Shown here: in pieces, positions 28,271 through 36,988 of the stretch | Position numbering within the stretch: the first letter of the stretch is position 1 | Layout of the letters: each line of letters opens with the position of its first letter | NCBI GenBank assembly: GCA_964577275.1 | Contig: CAZNYR010000001.1 | Location: forward strand, 1 to 64,000 | DNA from: UBA2561 sp964577275 | GTDB taxonomy: Bacteria; Bacteroidota; Bacteroidia; Cytophagales; Thermoflexibacteraceae | DNA: 64,000 nucleotides | Direction: 5' to 3' | Notes under the pieces: model-generated | What the model was told of the DNA's origin: nothing | Databases searched by the model: none | The model's input: only the letters and a program-made list of their open reading frames with translations | Translations under genes and position numbers: made by a program

Positions 28271-29206
28271 ATGATGAACGCTATCAAAGAAACCAATTTC
28301 CATTTTGAACAACAATCCGATTTTTATCGAGGTAAAGTCCGAGATGTCTATTTTTTTGAAGATAAAATGGCTGTCGTTGCCTCTGACCGTATTTCGGCTT
28401 TTGATTTTATTTTGCCTCGTGCAATACCCTACAAAGGTCAGATTCTCAATCAGATAGCCGAAAAATTCTTGCGTGCTACCCAAGATATTTGCCCGAATTG
28501 GCTGGAAAAAACGCCACATCCGAGCGTCAGCATCGGCAAACGATGCCAGCCCTATCCGGTCGAAATGGTCATTCGCGGCTATCTGGCTGGGCATTCGTGG
28601 CGAGAATATCGGGCAGGAAAAAGAATGATTTGCGGAGTGCCTTTGCCCGAAGGACTACAAGAAAATGACAAATTACCCCATCCAATCATTACGCCCGCTA
28701 CCAAAGCCGAAGAAGGGCATGACCAAGATATTTCTAAAACACAAATCATAGAAAGTGGCTTGATTTCGGCACAGGAGTATGAAATATTGGAAAAATATAC
28801 GTTTGCCTTATTTGAACGAGGCACGCAAATGGCTCAAAAACAAGGGCTTATATTGGTCGATACCAAATATGAGTTCGGCAAAATTGATAACGAAATTTAT
28901 TTGATTGACGAAATTCATACCCCAGATTCCTCGCGTTATTTTTATGCCGAAGGCTACCAAGAACGCCAAAATAAAGGCGAACAACAAAAACAACTTTCTA
29001 AGGAATTTGTGCGTCAATGGTTAATTAGTCAAGGTTTTCAGGGACTCCAAGGACAAAAAATGCCTCAAATGCCCGATGAAATTGTCGAAAATATTTCAAA
29101 TCGTTACATCGAACTTTACGAAAACATCACAGGCGAAACATTTATCAAAACACCCTACGAAAATGCCCTACAAACCATCGAAAAAAGTATTCTCGATAAT
29201 CTATAA
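28271..29206 (+). CDS. purC: Phosphoribosylaminoimidazole-succinocarboxamide synthase
   Basis: PurC joins aspartate to CAIR using ATP, step eight of purine synthesis, giving SAICAR. From the ATG at 28271 the protein has 311 residues, the size of the yeast-like and Bacteroidota form. Motifs include FYRGKVRDVYFF (the family G-K-V-R-D), ASDRISAFDFILPRAIPYKG, VEMVIRGYLAGHSWREY (about 98-114), and DTKYEFGKID with IYLIDEIHTPDSSR towards the end. The reading frame is open for another 177 bases upstream, but those bases include a terminator and lack family sequence. A bidirectional terminator follows. Confidence 0.96.
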   Translation: MMNAIKETNFHFEQQSDFYRGKVRDVYFFEDKMAVVASDRISAFDFILPRAIPYKGQILNQIAEKFLRATQDICPNWLEKTPHPSVSIGKRCQPYPVEMVIRGYLAGHSWREYRAGKRMICGVPLPEGLQENDKLPHPIITPATKAEEGHDQDISKTQIIESGLISAQEYEILEKYTFALFERGTQMAQKQGLILVDTKYEFGKIDNEIYLIDEIHTPDSSRYFYAEGYQERQNKGEQQKQLSKEFVRQWLISQGFQGLQGQKMPQMPDEIVENISNRYIELYENITGETFIKTPYENALQTIEKSILDNL

Positions 29207-29213
29207 AATCAAA

Positions 29214-29244
29214 TGGAAAACCTCATGCCGAGTGAGGTTTTCCA
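29214..29244. terminator. Bidirectional terminator between purC and the transglutaminase-like gene
   Basis: A perfect 12-bp stem, TGGAAAACCTCA (29214-29225) with TGAGGTTTTCCA (29233-29244), and a 7-base loop sit between convergent 3' ends. Confidence 0.75.
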
Positions 29245-29252
29245 CTTCATTT

Positions 29253-29915
29253 TCAAAATTGAATGGCAGTTTCTTGGGTATATTTTTCCGAAAAAATGGG
29301 ATAATGTTTGCGCCATTCTTCCAGCATCAACGCAAACGGGATTTCGGGAAAATGACCGTAATCATGCAAATAAACCATAAATTTGCCACCTCGTTTGTCA
29401 AATTCTTGAAAGCACGAATCATGTTTGCCGTCAAATTCGAGCGCACTTACGCCCAGCATTTCACACAATTCTCGATTAAAAGCAGGCGTTGCCGTAACCC
29501 ATTTGCCCGCCAAAAATACATCGACCGCACCATGAAAAACCAGCGTAGAAGTTCCCAAACGAGCCTCCAGTTTTTCCGTGCCAATATGATTTTTGACATT
29601 CGCAAAACGCATCCGAGAAGCCACCCCAATCGCCCGACAACAAGCCCCAAAAAGGTTGGCTTTGTCGATGCAATGCCCTTCGGTTTGCGATAAAAAAGCA
29701 CTTGCCCGATACCCTTCAGGACGTAAACTAATACGATAGGGATTGTATCGGAAACCGTCCCGAACCGCATCATAAAGTGAAATGACATTCTCGCTCACCG
29801 AAGCCGTTTGGTGCGTATGTTTCTGGACATAAGCCTGAATATCAGGATGTTCAAAGTCCATAAAAAAATTGTTCTCAAGATAAATTGAGGCGACAGCCGG
29901 CGTGTTGTTTTTCAT
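29253..29915 (-). CDS. Transglutaminase-like (papain-fold) protein
   Basis: The 220-residue protein carries the transglutaminase-like core: EGHCIDKANLFGACCRAIGV (about 78-97) with the nucleophilic Cys, then FHGAVDVFLAGKWVTATPA with the catalytic His and the downstream Asp position read as an N/T-rich turn (ATPAFN). Bacterial members are proteases or peptide hydrolases more often than crosslinkers. No signal peptide or membrane segment is seen, so it is probably cytoplasmic. It is downstream of the gapped lipoprotein gene on the same strand, about 20 bases away if the gap is closed, and the two may be co-transcribed. Confidence 0.8.
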   Translation of the reverse strand: MKNNTPAVASIYLENNFFMDFEHPDIQAYVQKHTHQTASVSENVISLYDAVRDGFRYNPYRISLRPEGYRASAFLSQTEGHCIDKANLFGACCRAIGVASRMRFANVKNHIGTEKLEARLGTSTLVFHGAVDVFLAGKWVTATPAFNRELCEMLGVSALEFDGKHDSCFQEFDKRGGKFMVYLHDYGHFPEIPFALMLEEWRKHYPIFSEKYTQETAIQF

Positions 29916-29934
29916 TGGTTTTGTATTTGAACAT

Positions 29935-30481
29935 TTAAGAATTGATTGCAGCCTCNNNNNNNNNNTGCAGCCTCTTCGGCTTGTCCTTGTCGTTCTTGTG
30001 GCGAAATACGCTCGTAATAGTCATCCCGTTTTTGCCAAAAATAACGCTCATCGTTTGCATATTTTCGGATATGAGGCGCACCTAATTCGTATTTGCCGCG
30101 TTCTAATTTCCAAATCACCTGATAATCCACTTTGAGCGTATCTCCCTTATCCTCAATATGATAGGCTTGCATTTTTGCCGTAATGTAACCTGATTCTTTG
30201 GAAGTGCGATAAACCGTATCCTCAAAACCAACCAACCGAACATTATGCGTTTTTCCTGTCAATTTGTCAGTAATGTTGAGATACATTTTTCCTTTTTTGA
30301 AGGCATTTTCGATATAATAGCGATTAACCAGGCGTTGCAGCGAATCCGCTTCCCAGTTTGCCTCTAAAACTTTTACGGTATCTTCGGTCGAAGTATTTCC
30401 CGCTTTTTCTTTCGTATCTTCGCACGCCGTAAACCAGCCCAAAACACCGAATATCAACAGAAATACATGGATTTTTTTCAT
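29935..30481 (-). CDS. Lipoprotein of unknown function, interrupted by an assembly gap
   Basis: The N-terminus is a lipoprotein signal (MKKIHVFLLIFGVLGWFTAC, lipobox Cys at residue 20). The mature part is polar with a charged helix, then beta-like strands (KMYLNITDKLTGKTHNVRL, DTLKVDYQVIWKLERGKYEL) and an acidic-basic C-terminal helix (YFWQKRDDYYERISPQER). I recognise no family. Near the 3' end are ten N bases (29956-29965). Read literally, the frame runs through them to 29912 and overlaps the next gene. If the nine bases repeated on both sides of the gap are merged, the protein ends AEEAAINS at a stop at 29935, which I think is right. Confidence 0.6.
29956..29965. other. Ten-N assembly gap
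   Basis: The bases just left of the gap (TGCAGCCTC, 29947-29955) are the same as those just right (29966-29974). A fixed ten-N spacer between ends that share sequence is typical of a scaffolder that did not merge overlapping contigs, so the true gap is probably minus nine bases. Confidence 0.85.
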
Positions 30482-30589
30482 CGTTTTTTTATTAATTTTA
30501 CATTTGAAAAACGATGCAAAGATACAGTAAAAGCCTAATTTTTGGTTTTGAAGTCTTATCTACGAAGCATAAAAATTCTTAAATTTTAA

Positions 30590-31567
30590 TTACCGATACC
30601 GATTCCAGAGGGCATCAAAAATATCTTTGGCTTTTTGGGTGGCTTCCTGAATATTATCGTTCAAGGGCGTAACGGTTTCCGAAAAATCTTTTCGATAACC
30701 TTCGGTGGCTTCTTTCAAATCATCAAAAAAATTGCCTTGTTTCTGTTCGTAAGTGCCGTTCAGAATGGCATCATAATCACCCGAACGCACCCAATTAATC
30801 AGCTCCATCGTCCGAACCGAAGCAAAAGGATGACTTTGATTCATGACATTGAGCAATTTATACAAATTATCCGCAAAGGAATCATTACTATTATGATACT
30901 CTTGGGCTTGTTTCAAAAATTCGCCTAAGTCCAACTCTTTCAGGTTGTTACCGCCCGCTAATTTCATCAAAATTTGGGTCGAAACCTCCGGGTTTTGCGT
31001 GTATAAAAGCCCTGCACGGTCAGAGGATAATTCACTTTTTCTGTCCCATTCTCGCAGTGCCATAATTACGCCACCCAAAACCAATCCGCTCATCGGAATC
31101 TGAAACAAAAATTGAGATACATTTAACAACACCCAAAGTAAGGTTTTATAAAGTACGTGTCCGCTCAAAATGTGTCCCAATTCGTGGGCAATCACACCAC
31201 CCAATTCCTCATCATCCATTGATTCGACCAAAGATGAATGCAGGACAATAAACGGACGCTCTACGCCGACCGCCATCGCATTGAACGAAAAACTTTGCGT
31301 GATATAAATTTCGGGTTGATATGGCGCATCAAATATTTTAAATACCTCATTTCCAATATGATAGACTCTCGAAAATTGCTTTTCAGAACTCCGAATCGAG
31401 GTCGCCAAATACAATAATCGCAACGAACGCTCGGTCGTTTTGCCGATGAATGTCTGGATGACCTTGTCCAATCCGGGTACTTTTTTTAGCGTATCGAGTG
31501 CCACTCGGTCAGTGGGATGTTCCCAAGATTTGGGCGAAATATTCTTCAAAATAATTTTCTGTGCCAT
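30590..31567 (-). CDS. M48-family metallopeptidase
   Basis: The 325-residue protein has the zinc motif HELGH in GGVIAHELGHILSGH (about residues 144-158), and the third ligand Glu lies in SELSSDRAGL (about 193-202), the M48/HtpX layout. A hydrophobic stretch right after the first motif (LLWVLLNVSQFLF to LVLGGVIMAL) could be one or two membrane segments, or the hydrophobic core typical of Bacteroidota M48 proteins. There is no signal peptide. Relatives degrade damaged membrane or periplasmic proteins; the substrate here is unknown. It is followed on the same strand by unrelated genes with gaps near 50-110 bases. Confidence 0.87.
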   Translation of the reverse strand: MAQKIILKNISPKSWEHPTDRVALDTLKKVPGLDKVIQTFIGKTTERSLRLLYLATSIRSSEKQFSRVYHIGNEVFKIFDAPYQPEIYITQSFSFNAMAVGVERPFIVLHSSLVESMDDEELGGVIAHELGHILSGHVLYKTLLWVLLNVSQFLFQIPMSGLVLGGVIMALREWDRKSELSSDRAGLLYTQNPEVSTQILMKLAGGNNLKELDLGEFLKQAQEYHNSNDSFADNLYKLLNVMNQSHPFASVRTMELINWVRSGDYDAILNGTYEQKQGNFFDDLKEATEGYRKDFSETVTPLNDNIQEATQKAKDIFDALWNRYR

Positions 31568-31615
31568 GCGTTTTTATAGTTTAATCGTAATATACCGATA
31601 ATTCAAAATTATCCG

Positions 31616-32281
31616 TTAATAATCTCTCTGCGAATAGGATTTTTTCTTCTTTTTTTCCTTATTTTTTTTGAGCGATTTGATAAATTCGTACCACGCAAAA
31701 GGATTCAAAAGCGGAATCGAAGTTGCCGAATTTTTATTGGCAATTGCCCCGATTTGTTGTTGCATAAAATACCGATGCGACATATTTGCGCTCATCGGAA
31801 GACTGCTTGCCATCGCTCGTATCTTATTGCTATTCAGGTTTTTATGTAAAATTTCGCTTTGGTCATTTGGTAATTCAACCGCCAAAACTGCTTCCTTAAA
31901 TTCTTCGGGCGTGGCATAAGGAAATACCACGACTTCGGGCATATAGACCGTTTCCTCTTTCATATTAATTAAGACCGAATACGATTTGTGTTTCGTGTTC
32001 GGAATAACGATTTCTTGCGTCCCGAATCCCATCACACTGATTTCTACTGTATCGCCCGCCAATACAGGCATCCGAAACGACCCCCACGAATCCGAAACCG
32101 TTCCGCGTCCCACTTTGGGAATGTAAATATGGGCATTTGGAATCCCATAAGCGCTATCGCCCTGCACAATAAGCCCCGAAAAAATAATGACTTGCTGCTC
32201 GCCTTGCGCCTTCAATTCCAAGCCATAAAAGCAAAAATATACGAAAAATATTCCCAAAATTCGCAAAAAATCCTTTCTCAT
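31616..32281 (-). CDS. Carboxypeptidase-regulatory-like (CarboxypepD_reg) secreted protein
   Basis: From the ATG at 32281 the protein has 221 residues; a TTG at 32302 is in frame but lies before the clear signal peptide (MRKDFLRILGIFFVYFCFYG, cleavage near LKAQ). Residues about 30-115 form one CarboxypepD_reg beta-sandwich (GLIVQGDSAYGIPNAHIYI, GTVSDSWGSFRMPV, DTVEISVMGFGTQEI), the domain found at the front of TonB-dependent receptors and alone in many Bacteroidota surface proteins. The C-terminal 60 residues are polar and end in a Lys-rich KKNKEKKKKK run. Role unknown. Confidence 0.78.
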   Translation of the reverse strand: MRKDFLRILGIFFVYFCFYGLELKAQGEQQVIIFSGLIVQGDSAYGIPNAHIYIPKVGRGTVSDSWGSFRMPVLAGDTVEISVMGFGTQEIVIPNTKHKSYSVLINMKEETVYMPEVVVFPYATPEEFKEAVLAVELPNDQSEILHKNLNSNKIRAMASSLPMSANMSHRYFMQQQIGAIANKNSATSIPLLNPFAWYEFIKSLKKNKEKKKKKSYSQRDY

Positions 32282-32493
32282 ATTTCTGTTTAATTTAAGC
32301 AAATAAAGTTTTTAAAACGACAAAATAACATGATGTATCTTGTTGATTATCAGCATGATATAAAATAATCTTCATCTATATATTTCACGATTATTTTATG
32401 TTTATTCAAATGAGATACCAAAAGAACCTCAAAAGTTGGCTAACTTGGTCTGGTTTTTTTCAGTTTTTATCAAAATAACTGTTTATCAAAGGA

Positions 32494-32844
32494 TTAAGTT
32501 ATATTTTTAGGTATCGTAATCCATGTTCGTTTTTCGTTGATGGCTTCTTTTTTTCGGAAAGCCGTTTCCAACTCCACGTCAAAATGATTTGCCAAATCAA
32601 ATAAATAACTCAAAACATCGGCAAATTCTTCCTCCAACTCGAATTGTTTTTGTGTCTTTTTGGCGTTAGATTCGTCATAAAGTCCTTCATGTTTTCGGAT
32701 GGCTTTTGCCAATTCGCCGACCTCTTCAGTAAGTAACAAAAATATTTCGGCGGGCGGATTATCGTTCCAGTTGCGTTCTTTTTTGACCTCACGCATATAG
32801 TTTTGCAAGTCGGTTAAGGTTGGGTTGGATTTTAATGGAGTCAT
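32494..32844 (-). CDS. MazG-like nucleotide pyrophosphohydrolase
   Basis: The 116-residue protein has the all-alpha NTP pyrophosphatase layout: the first metal helix LTEEVGELAKAIRKHE (ExxE) and the second ELEEEFADVLSYLFDLA (ExxD). These enzymes cut nucleoside triphosphates to the monophosphate and pyrophosphate, removing damaged or non-standard nucleotides. It is half the length of E. coli MazG and so is a single-domain member (dCTPase/RS21-C6 type or MazG-like). The gene is flanked on both sides by nearly identical 18-base repeats (32343-32360 and 32864-32881). Confidence 0.85.
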   Translation of the reverse strand: MTPLKSNPTLTDLQNYMREVKKERNWNDNPPAEIFLLLTEEVGELAKAIRKHEGLYDESNAKKTQKQFELEEEFADVLSYLFDLANHFDVELETAFRKKEAINEKRTWITIPKNIT

Positions 32845-33198
32845 ATAATTTGATGTTTAAAGATTGATTATCAGTATGATAGGTTATCTAACAGCATACA
32901 AAAAAGGTATTCAAATATAATACATGAAAGCCACATTTGTCGCATAAAATAGATTTTATCAGGAAGTAAAGATTTAAAATGAGGGCGATATATATGCCAA
33001 GATGACAGGTTTTCAGAATTTGCCTTATTTTTGAAGTGAAATGGATGAGCAACTCATAGTCAAAGTGAAGTTCCGAAAATCAAACAAATTGAATGAATTT
33101 ACCGTTTATTTTCAGAAAACCAAAAAAAGTAGTATATTCGGGTTTGAAGTCTGAAAAACAGCCAACAGTATAATAAAAGCCCCCTGCCGAATTAAATT
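32845..33198. other. Gene-free interval between the MazG-like gene and clpC
   Basis: The interval separates divergent genes, so both promoters should be here. It holds one palindrome copy (32864-32881) and a TATTTTTG box at 33026-33033 that fits the clpC -7 consensus, without a clear -33 element. No ORF or RNA gene is seen. Confidence 0.45.
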
Positions 33199-35757
33199 AT
33201 GATGGAAGCAAAATTTTCAAAACGCATAAAAGAAATCATTTCTCTGAGTCGTGAGGAAGCCATCCGATTGGGACATGATTACATCGGAACTGAACACCTG
33301 ATTCTCGGTATTTTTCGGGATGGGGAAAATGTTGCGCTCCAATTACTGGGCGATTTGCAGATGCCTTTCGAGGAAGTACGACAGTTGCTCGAACGAAGCA
33401 CCCGAAGTACGGCTTCGCACAGTATCCGAAACTTAAATAATGTGCCATTGACTCGGCAATCCGAAAAAATACTAAAAATTACGTTCTTGGAGGCAAAAGC
33501 ACTCAAGGCAGATACGGTGGATTCGGAACATTTATTATTGTCTATCCTTAGAGATAACAATAATTTGGCGGCACAAGTCATGGAAAAATACGATATAAAT
33601 TACGAGCGTGTGAAAAAATTATTAGAATATTACGGCGATGCGCCTCAATCCACATTGACTTCCAGTCCGAAAGCAGGACCCGAAATGGCGGATGATGACG
33701 ATTCGGGACGCATGTTTGGGGGCGGAACAAATCCCAAATCTTCCGAAAAATCAAAAACGCCTGTCTTGGATAATTTCGGGCGAGATTTGACTCGATATGC
33801 TGAACACGGCAAACTTGACCCGATTATCGGACGAGAAAAAGAAATCGAGCGCGTGGCGCAAATCTTGAGCCGCCGAAAGAAAAATAATCCTATTTTGATT
33901 GGCGAACCCGGTGTAGGGAAAACCGCCATCGCCGAAGGATTAGCCCTACGAATCATCCAGAAAAAAGTATCACGAGTTTTATTTGATAAACGTGTCATTA
34001 CCTTAGATTTAGCTTCTTTGGTAGCTGGCACGAAGTATCGTGGGCAGTTCGAGGAGCGCATGAAAGCCGTGATGAACGAACTCGAAAAATCACCTGATAT
34101 TATTTTGTTTATTGACGAAGTGCATACCATTGTGGGAGCGGGGGGCGCATCTGGCTCATTGGATGCCTCCAATATGTTCAAGCCTGCTTTGGCACGAGGC
34201 GATATTCAATGTATTGGCGCAACGACACTGGACGAATACCGACAATATATCGAGAAGGATGGCGCACTGGCACGGCGTTTTCAGATGGTCATGGTCGAAC
34301 CTACTTCGGTGAGCGAAACCGTTGAAATTCTCAATAATATCCGAGATAAATACGAGGCGCATCATCACGTCAGTTACGATATGGATGCCATTGAAGCCTG
34401 TGTCAAATTTTCTGACCGCTATATCAGCGATAAATTTCTGCCTGATAAAGCCATTGACGTAATGGACGAAGCGGGTGCGCGCGTGCATCTGAATAATATT
34501 CATGTGCCAGATGACATCGTACAACTCGAAGAAGCGATTGAAAATATCCGTGAAGAAAAAACACAAGTCGTTAAAAATCAACGCTATGAAGAAGCCGCAC
34601 GCTTGCGTGATAACGAGAAAAAATTATTAGCGCAACTTGACATCGCAAAAGAACGATGGGAAGCCGAAACACAAAAACAAACCTATCCCGTTACCGAAGA
34701 CCACATCGCCGAAGTCATTGCGATGATGACAGGAATACCCGTCAATCGGGTGGCGCAAAACGAAGGACAAAAACTCCTGACCATGAAGGATGATTTGGCA
34801 GGAAGCGTTATCGGACAAGAATCCGCTATTCAGAAACTTGTCAAAGCCATTCAGCGCACAAGAGTAGGGCTGAAAGACCCCAGAAAACCTATTGGTTCAT
34901 TTATTTTCTTGGGACCCACGGGCGTAGGCAAAACAGAATTGGCAAAAGTATTGGCGAAATATTTATTCGACCAAGAAGACGCTTTGGTACGGGTCGATAT
35001 GAGCGAATATATGGAAAAATTCTCGATTTCGCGCTTGGTTGGTGCGCCTCCGGGTTATGTTGGTTACGAAGAAGGTGGACAATTAACCGAAAAAATCAGA
35101 CGAAAACCGTACAGCGTCATACTGCTCGATGAAATCGAAAAAGCACACCCTGACGTATTCAATATTTTGTTGCAAGTCCTGGATGATGGACAACTGACGG
35201 ACGGACTCGGACGAAGAGTGGATTTCCGAAACACCATTATCATCATGACTTCCAATATTGGAGTGCGAGATTTGAAAGATTTTGGGTCAGGCATTGGCTT
35301 TTCGACCAGAAATGCAGAAAATGATGACGAACTGATGCGTTCGACCATCCAAAAAGCCCTGAAAAAAGCCTTTTCGCCCGAATTTTTGAATCGCTTGGAT
35401 GATGTGATTGTCTTCAATTCCTTAAAACGAAATCATATTCATCGAATTATTGATTTGTCTTTAGCCAAATTATTTGAGCGAACTAATGCGCTTGGGTTCA
35501 AAGTCGCTTTGACAGATACCGCCAAAGATTTCTTGACCGAAAAAGGCTACGATGAACAATATGGCGCACGTCCTCTGAATCGGGCTATTCAGAAATACCT
35601 CGAAGACCCCATTGCCGAAGAAATACTCAAAGGCGATGTTGGCGAAGGGGATATGCTTCAGGTCGATGTAAATGAAGAAACTAAAGAACTGAAAATCAAT
35701 GTCTTAAAAGGCGAAAACGTATCCAAAACCAAAACCAGTTCAGAACAAGAATCTTAA
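33199..35757 (+). CDS. clpC: ATP-dependent Clp protease ATP-binding subunit
   Basis: ClpC unfolds proteins and feeds them to ClpP. The 852-residue length is typical. Residues 1-145 are the Clp-N double repeat (EAIRLGHDYIGTEHLILGIF and its second copy LEAKALKADTVDSEHLLLSIL). The first AAA+ module has Walker A GEPGVGKT (235-242) and Walker B ILFIDEVHTI. The ClpC middle domain with a UVR-like motif is at about 430-480 (YEEAARLRDNEKKLLAQL). The second AAA+ module has GPTGVGKTE (from 572) and VILLDEIEKAHPDVF, then the C-terminal AAA lid ending near 830. Two starts (33199 and 33202) are one codon apart. A terminator follows; clpP is not in the window. Confidence 0.95.
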   Translation: MMEAKFSKRIKEIISLSREEAIRLGHDYIGTEHLILGIFRDGENVALQLLGDLQMPFEEVRQLLERSTRSTASHSIRNLNNVPLTRQSEKILKITFLEAKALKADTVDSEHLLLSILRDNNNLAAQVMEKYDINYERVKKLLEYYGDAPQSTLTSSPKAGPEMADDDDSGRMFGGGTNPKSSEKSKTPVLDNFGRDLTRYAEHGKLDPIIGREKEIERVAQILSRRKKNNPILIGEPGVGKTAIAEGLALRIIQKKVSRVLFDKRVITLDLASLVAGTKYRGQFEERMKAVMNELEKSPDIILFIDEVHTIVGAGGASGSLDASNMFKPALARGDIQCIGATTLDEYRQYIEKDGALARRFQMVMVEPTSVSETVEILNNIRDKYEAHHHVSYDMDAIEACVKFSDRYISDKFLPDKAIDVMDEAGARVHLNNIHVPDDIVQLEEAIENIREEKTQVVKNQRYEEAARLRDNEKKLLAQLDIAKERWEAETQKQTYPVTEDHIAEVIAMMTGIPVNRVAQNEGQKLLTMKDDLAGSVIGQESAIQKLVKAIQRTRVGLKDPRKPIGSFIFLGPTGVGKTELAKVLAKYLFDQEDALVRVDMSEYMEKFSISRLVGAPPGYVGYEEGGQLTEKIRRKPYSVILLDEIEKAHPDVFNILLQVLDDGQLTDGLGRRVDFRNTIIIMTSNIGVRDLKDFGSGIGFSTRNAENDDELMRSTIQKALKKAFSPEFLNRLDDVIVFNSLKRNHIHRIIDLSLAKLFERTNALGFKVALTDTAKDFLTEKGYDEQYGARPLNRAIQKYLEDPIAEEILKGDVGEGDMLQVDVNEETKELKINVLKGENVSKTKTSSEQES

Positions 35758-35781
35758 ATAATTCTCCTGATAAAATACACG

Positions 35782-35816
35782 AAAACCTCTCTAAGTCTTT
35801 GATTTCGAGAGGTTTT
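35782..35816 (+). terminator. Terminator after clpC
   Basis: AAAACCTCTC (35782-35791) pairs with GAGAGGTTTT (35807-35816), followed by further T residues. Confidence 0.8.
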
Positions 35817-35868
35817 TGTGGCTTAATCCTAAAATTTTGGCGTTTATTTTGCACAAAAGTTTGTGGTT

Positions 35869-35900
35869 TTTGGTTATTCATATACCATCCTGTATCTTTG
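35869..35900 (+). promoter_or_regulatory. Promoter of the three-gene unit downstream of clpC
   Basis: A TTTG at 35869-35872 and TATCTTTG at 35893-35900, 20 bases apart, match the Bacteroidota -33/-7 consensus well. The first ATG is at 35921, so the leader is very short. This is the best-formed promoter I found in the window. Confidence 0.65.
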
Positions 35901-35920
35901 TATGAGTACTCATAACATAA

Positions 35921-36451
35921 ATGATGATGAACTATCCATTAATTATAAATCATGATTTAATAAATTTGGTCAATGCAACATTTGATGATTATACCTCAAA
36001 ATTTATTAAAGCACTCAAACAAATCATAGAATTGATACTTACTCCCGTAGTAAATGTTATTTTATTTCCTCTGTTAGTGATTAGCATGCGTTTATTATTA
36101 GAGTTGATTGTCAAGGAATTACAAACTTATATATGTCAAAATACCATAGACAATATTACAACAATTGAGGAGTATAAAAAGTCAAAAAATGTCTTAGACA
36201 AGTTAAATCTTTTGGAAAGAGATATTAAAAAAATACAAACACAAGTTGGGAAATACCAATTAACTTGGTTATTGAAATTTATGTTTAAACCTTTGTACAA
36301 AATTCAAAATGAACTAAATTCTTCAAAATCAAGTATGGTTTTGGCTATGAAGGCTCTAAATACGCATGATTCTGAGAGTAAGTATTTTTCGGTAGTTTCG
36401 GAGCATGAACTTTGGGATAACCGAGCAAAAGTCTATGATTATATCCTTTGA
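35921..36451 (+). CDS. Hypothetical membrane-associated protein
   Basis: The 176-residue protein begins with three consecutive Met codons; any of them could be the start. Residues about 33-70 are a long hydrophobic stretch (IIELILTPVVNVILFPLLVI, then MRLLLELIVKEL) that could be one or two membrane helices. Residues 85-135 are a charged, coiled-coil-like helix (KNVLDKLNLLERDIKKIQTQ). I recognise no family. It is the first gene of a unit: the next starts three bases after its stop, and a third overlaps the second. The strong promoter directly upstream supports a real transcript. Confidence 0.6.
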   Translation: MMMNYPLIINHDLINLVNATFDDYTSKFIKALKQIIELILTPVVNVILFPLLVISMRLLLELIVKELQTYICQNTIDNITTIEEYKKSKNVLDKLNLLERDIKKIQTQVGKYQLTWLLKFMFKPLYKIQNELNSSKSSMVLAMKALNTHDSESKYFSVVSEHELWDNRAKVYDYIL

Positions 36452-36454
36452 TTC

Positions 36455-36988
36455 ATGTTTGATAAATATTATTCATACCGTTCTTGTGGCAATCGTCAGG
36501 CAAATCCTGACGATTTGTTTTTAAAAGACCATTTATTTTCTTTTAATTGCCGACATAATCATCAATACATTGTTCATGTAGAAGAATATGATTTTCAATT
36601 ATTTATCCTCAAGTTTCATCTGAAAAATCACTCTGATTCTCCCAAAAAATATCAAATCGAAAGTAAATTATTCGATATGCCTCGTGTGCTAAAAACTTGT
36701 TTAAATATCACGATAGATGAGTTTTATAAGAAAAACCAAAAGGCTTCCTTTGGATTTGTAGGGGCATATTCTGACGGTGAATCGCCAGAAAACACAAAAC
36801 GGTTTCGAGTATATCAAAAAATTATGGGTAACTTATTTTCTCCACTTGCCTTCGAACATCATAAGTATTTGAAAAACAGTGCTTATTTATTGATTAACAA
36901 ATTAGCCAAACAACACGAGCCACAATTGTTAAACGGAATAGAAAACTTATTTGGTCAAGTGTATCATTTTGAAAATATAAACACATGA
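36455..36988 (+). CDS. Hypothetical protein, second gene of the unit
   Basis: The 177-residue, soluble-looking protein has Cys and His near its start (RSCGNRQANPDD, FNCRHNHQ), which might bind a metal, and no signal peptide or membrane segment. The middle (VLKTCLNITIDEFYKK, FGFVGAYSDGE) and the end (YLLINKLAKQHEPQLLNGIE) do not recall a family I can name. It starts three bases after the first gene, and its stop TGA overlaps the ATG of the SWIM gene (ATGA), so the three were built to be co-translated. Function unknown. Confidence 0.6.
   Translation: MFDKYYSYRSCGNRQANPDDLFLKDHLFSFNCRHNHQYIVHVEEYDFQLFILKFHLKNHSDSPKKYQIESKLFDMPRVLKTCLNITIDEFYKKNQKASFGFVGAYSDGESPENTKRFRVYQKIMGNLFSPLAFEHHKYLKNSAYLLINKLAKQHEPQLLNGIENLFGQVYHFENINT

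Noticed and set aside
29076..29693. 205-residue frame on the plus strand opposite the transglutaminase-like gene
   Set aside because: Shadow of a gene with clear catalytic motifs; the product is Lys/Phe/Arg-rich without domain likeness.
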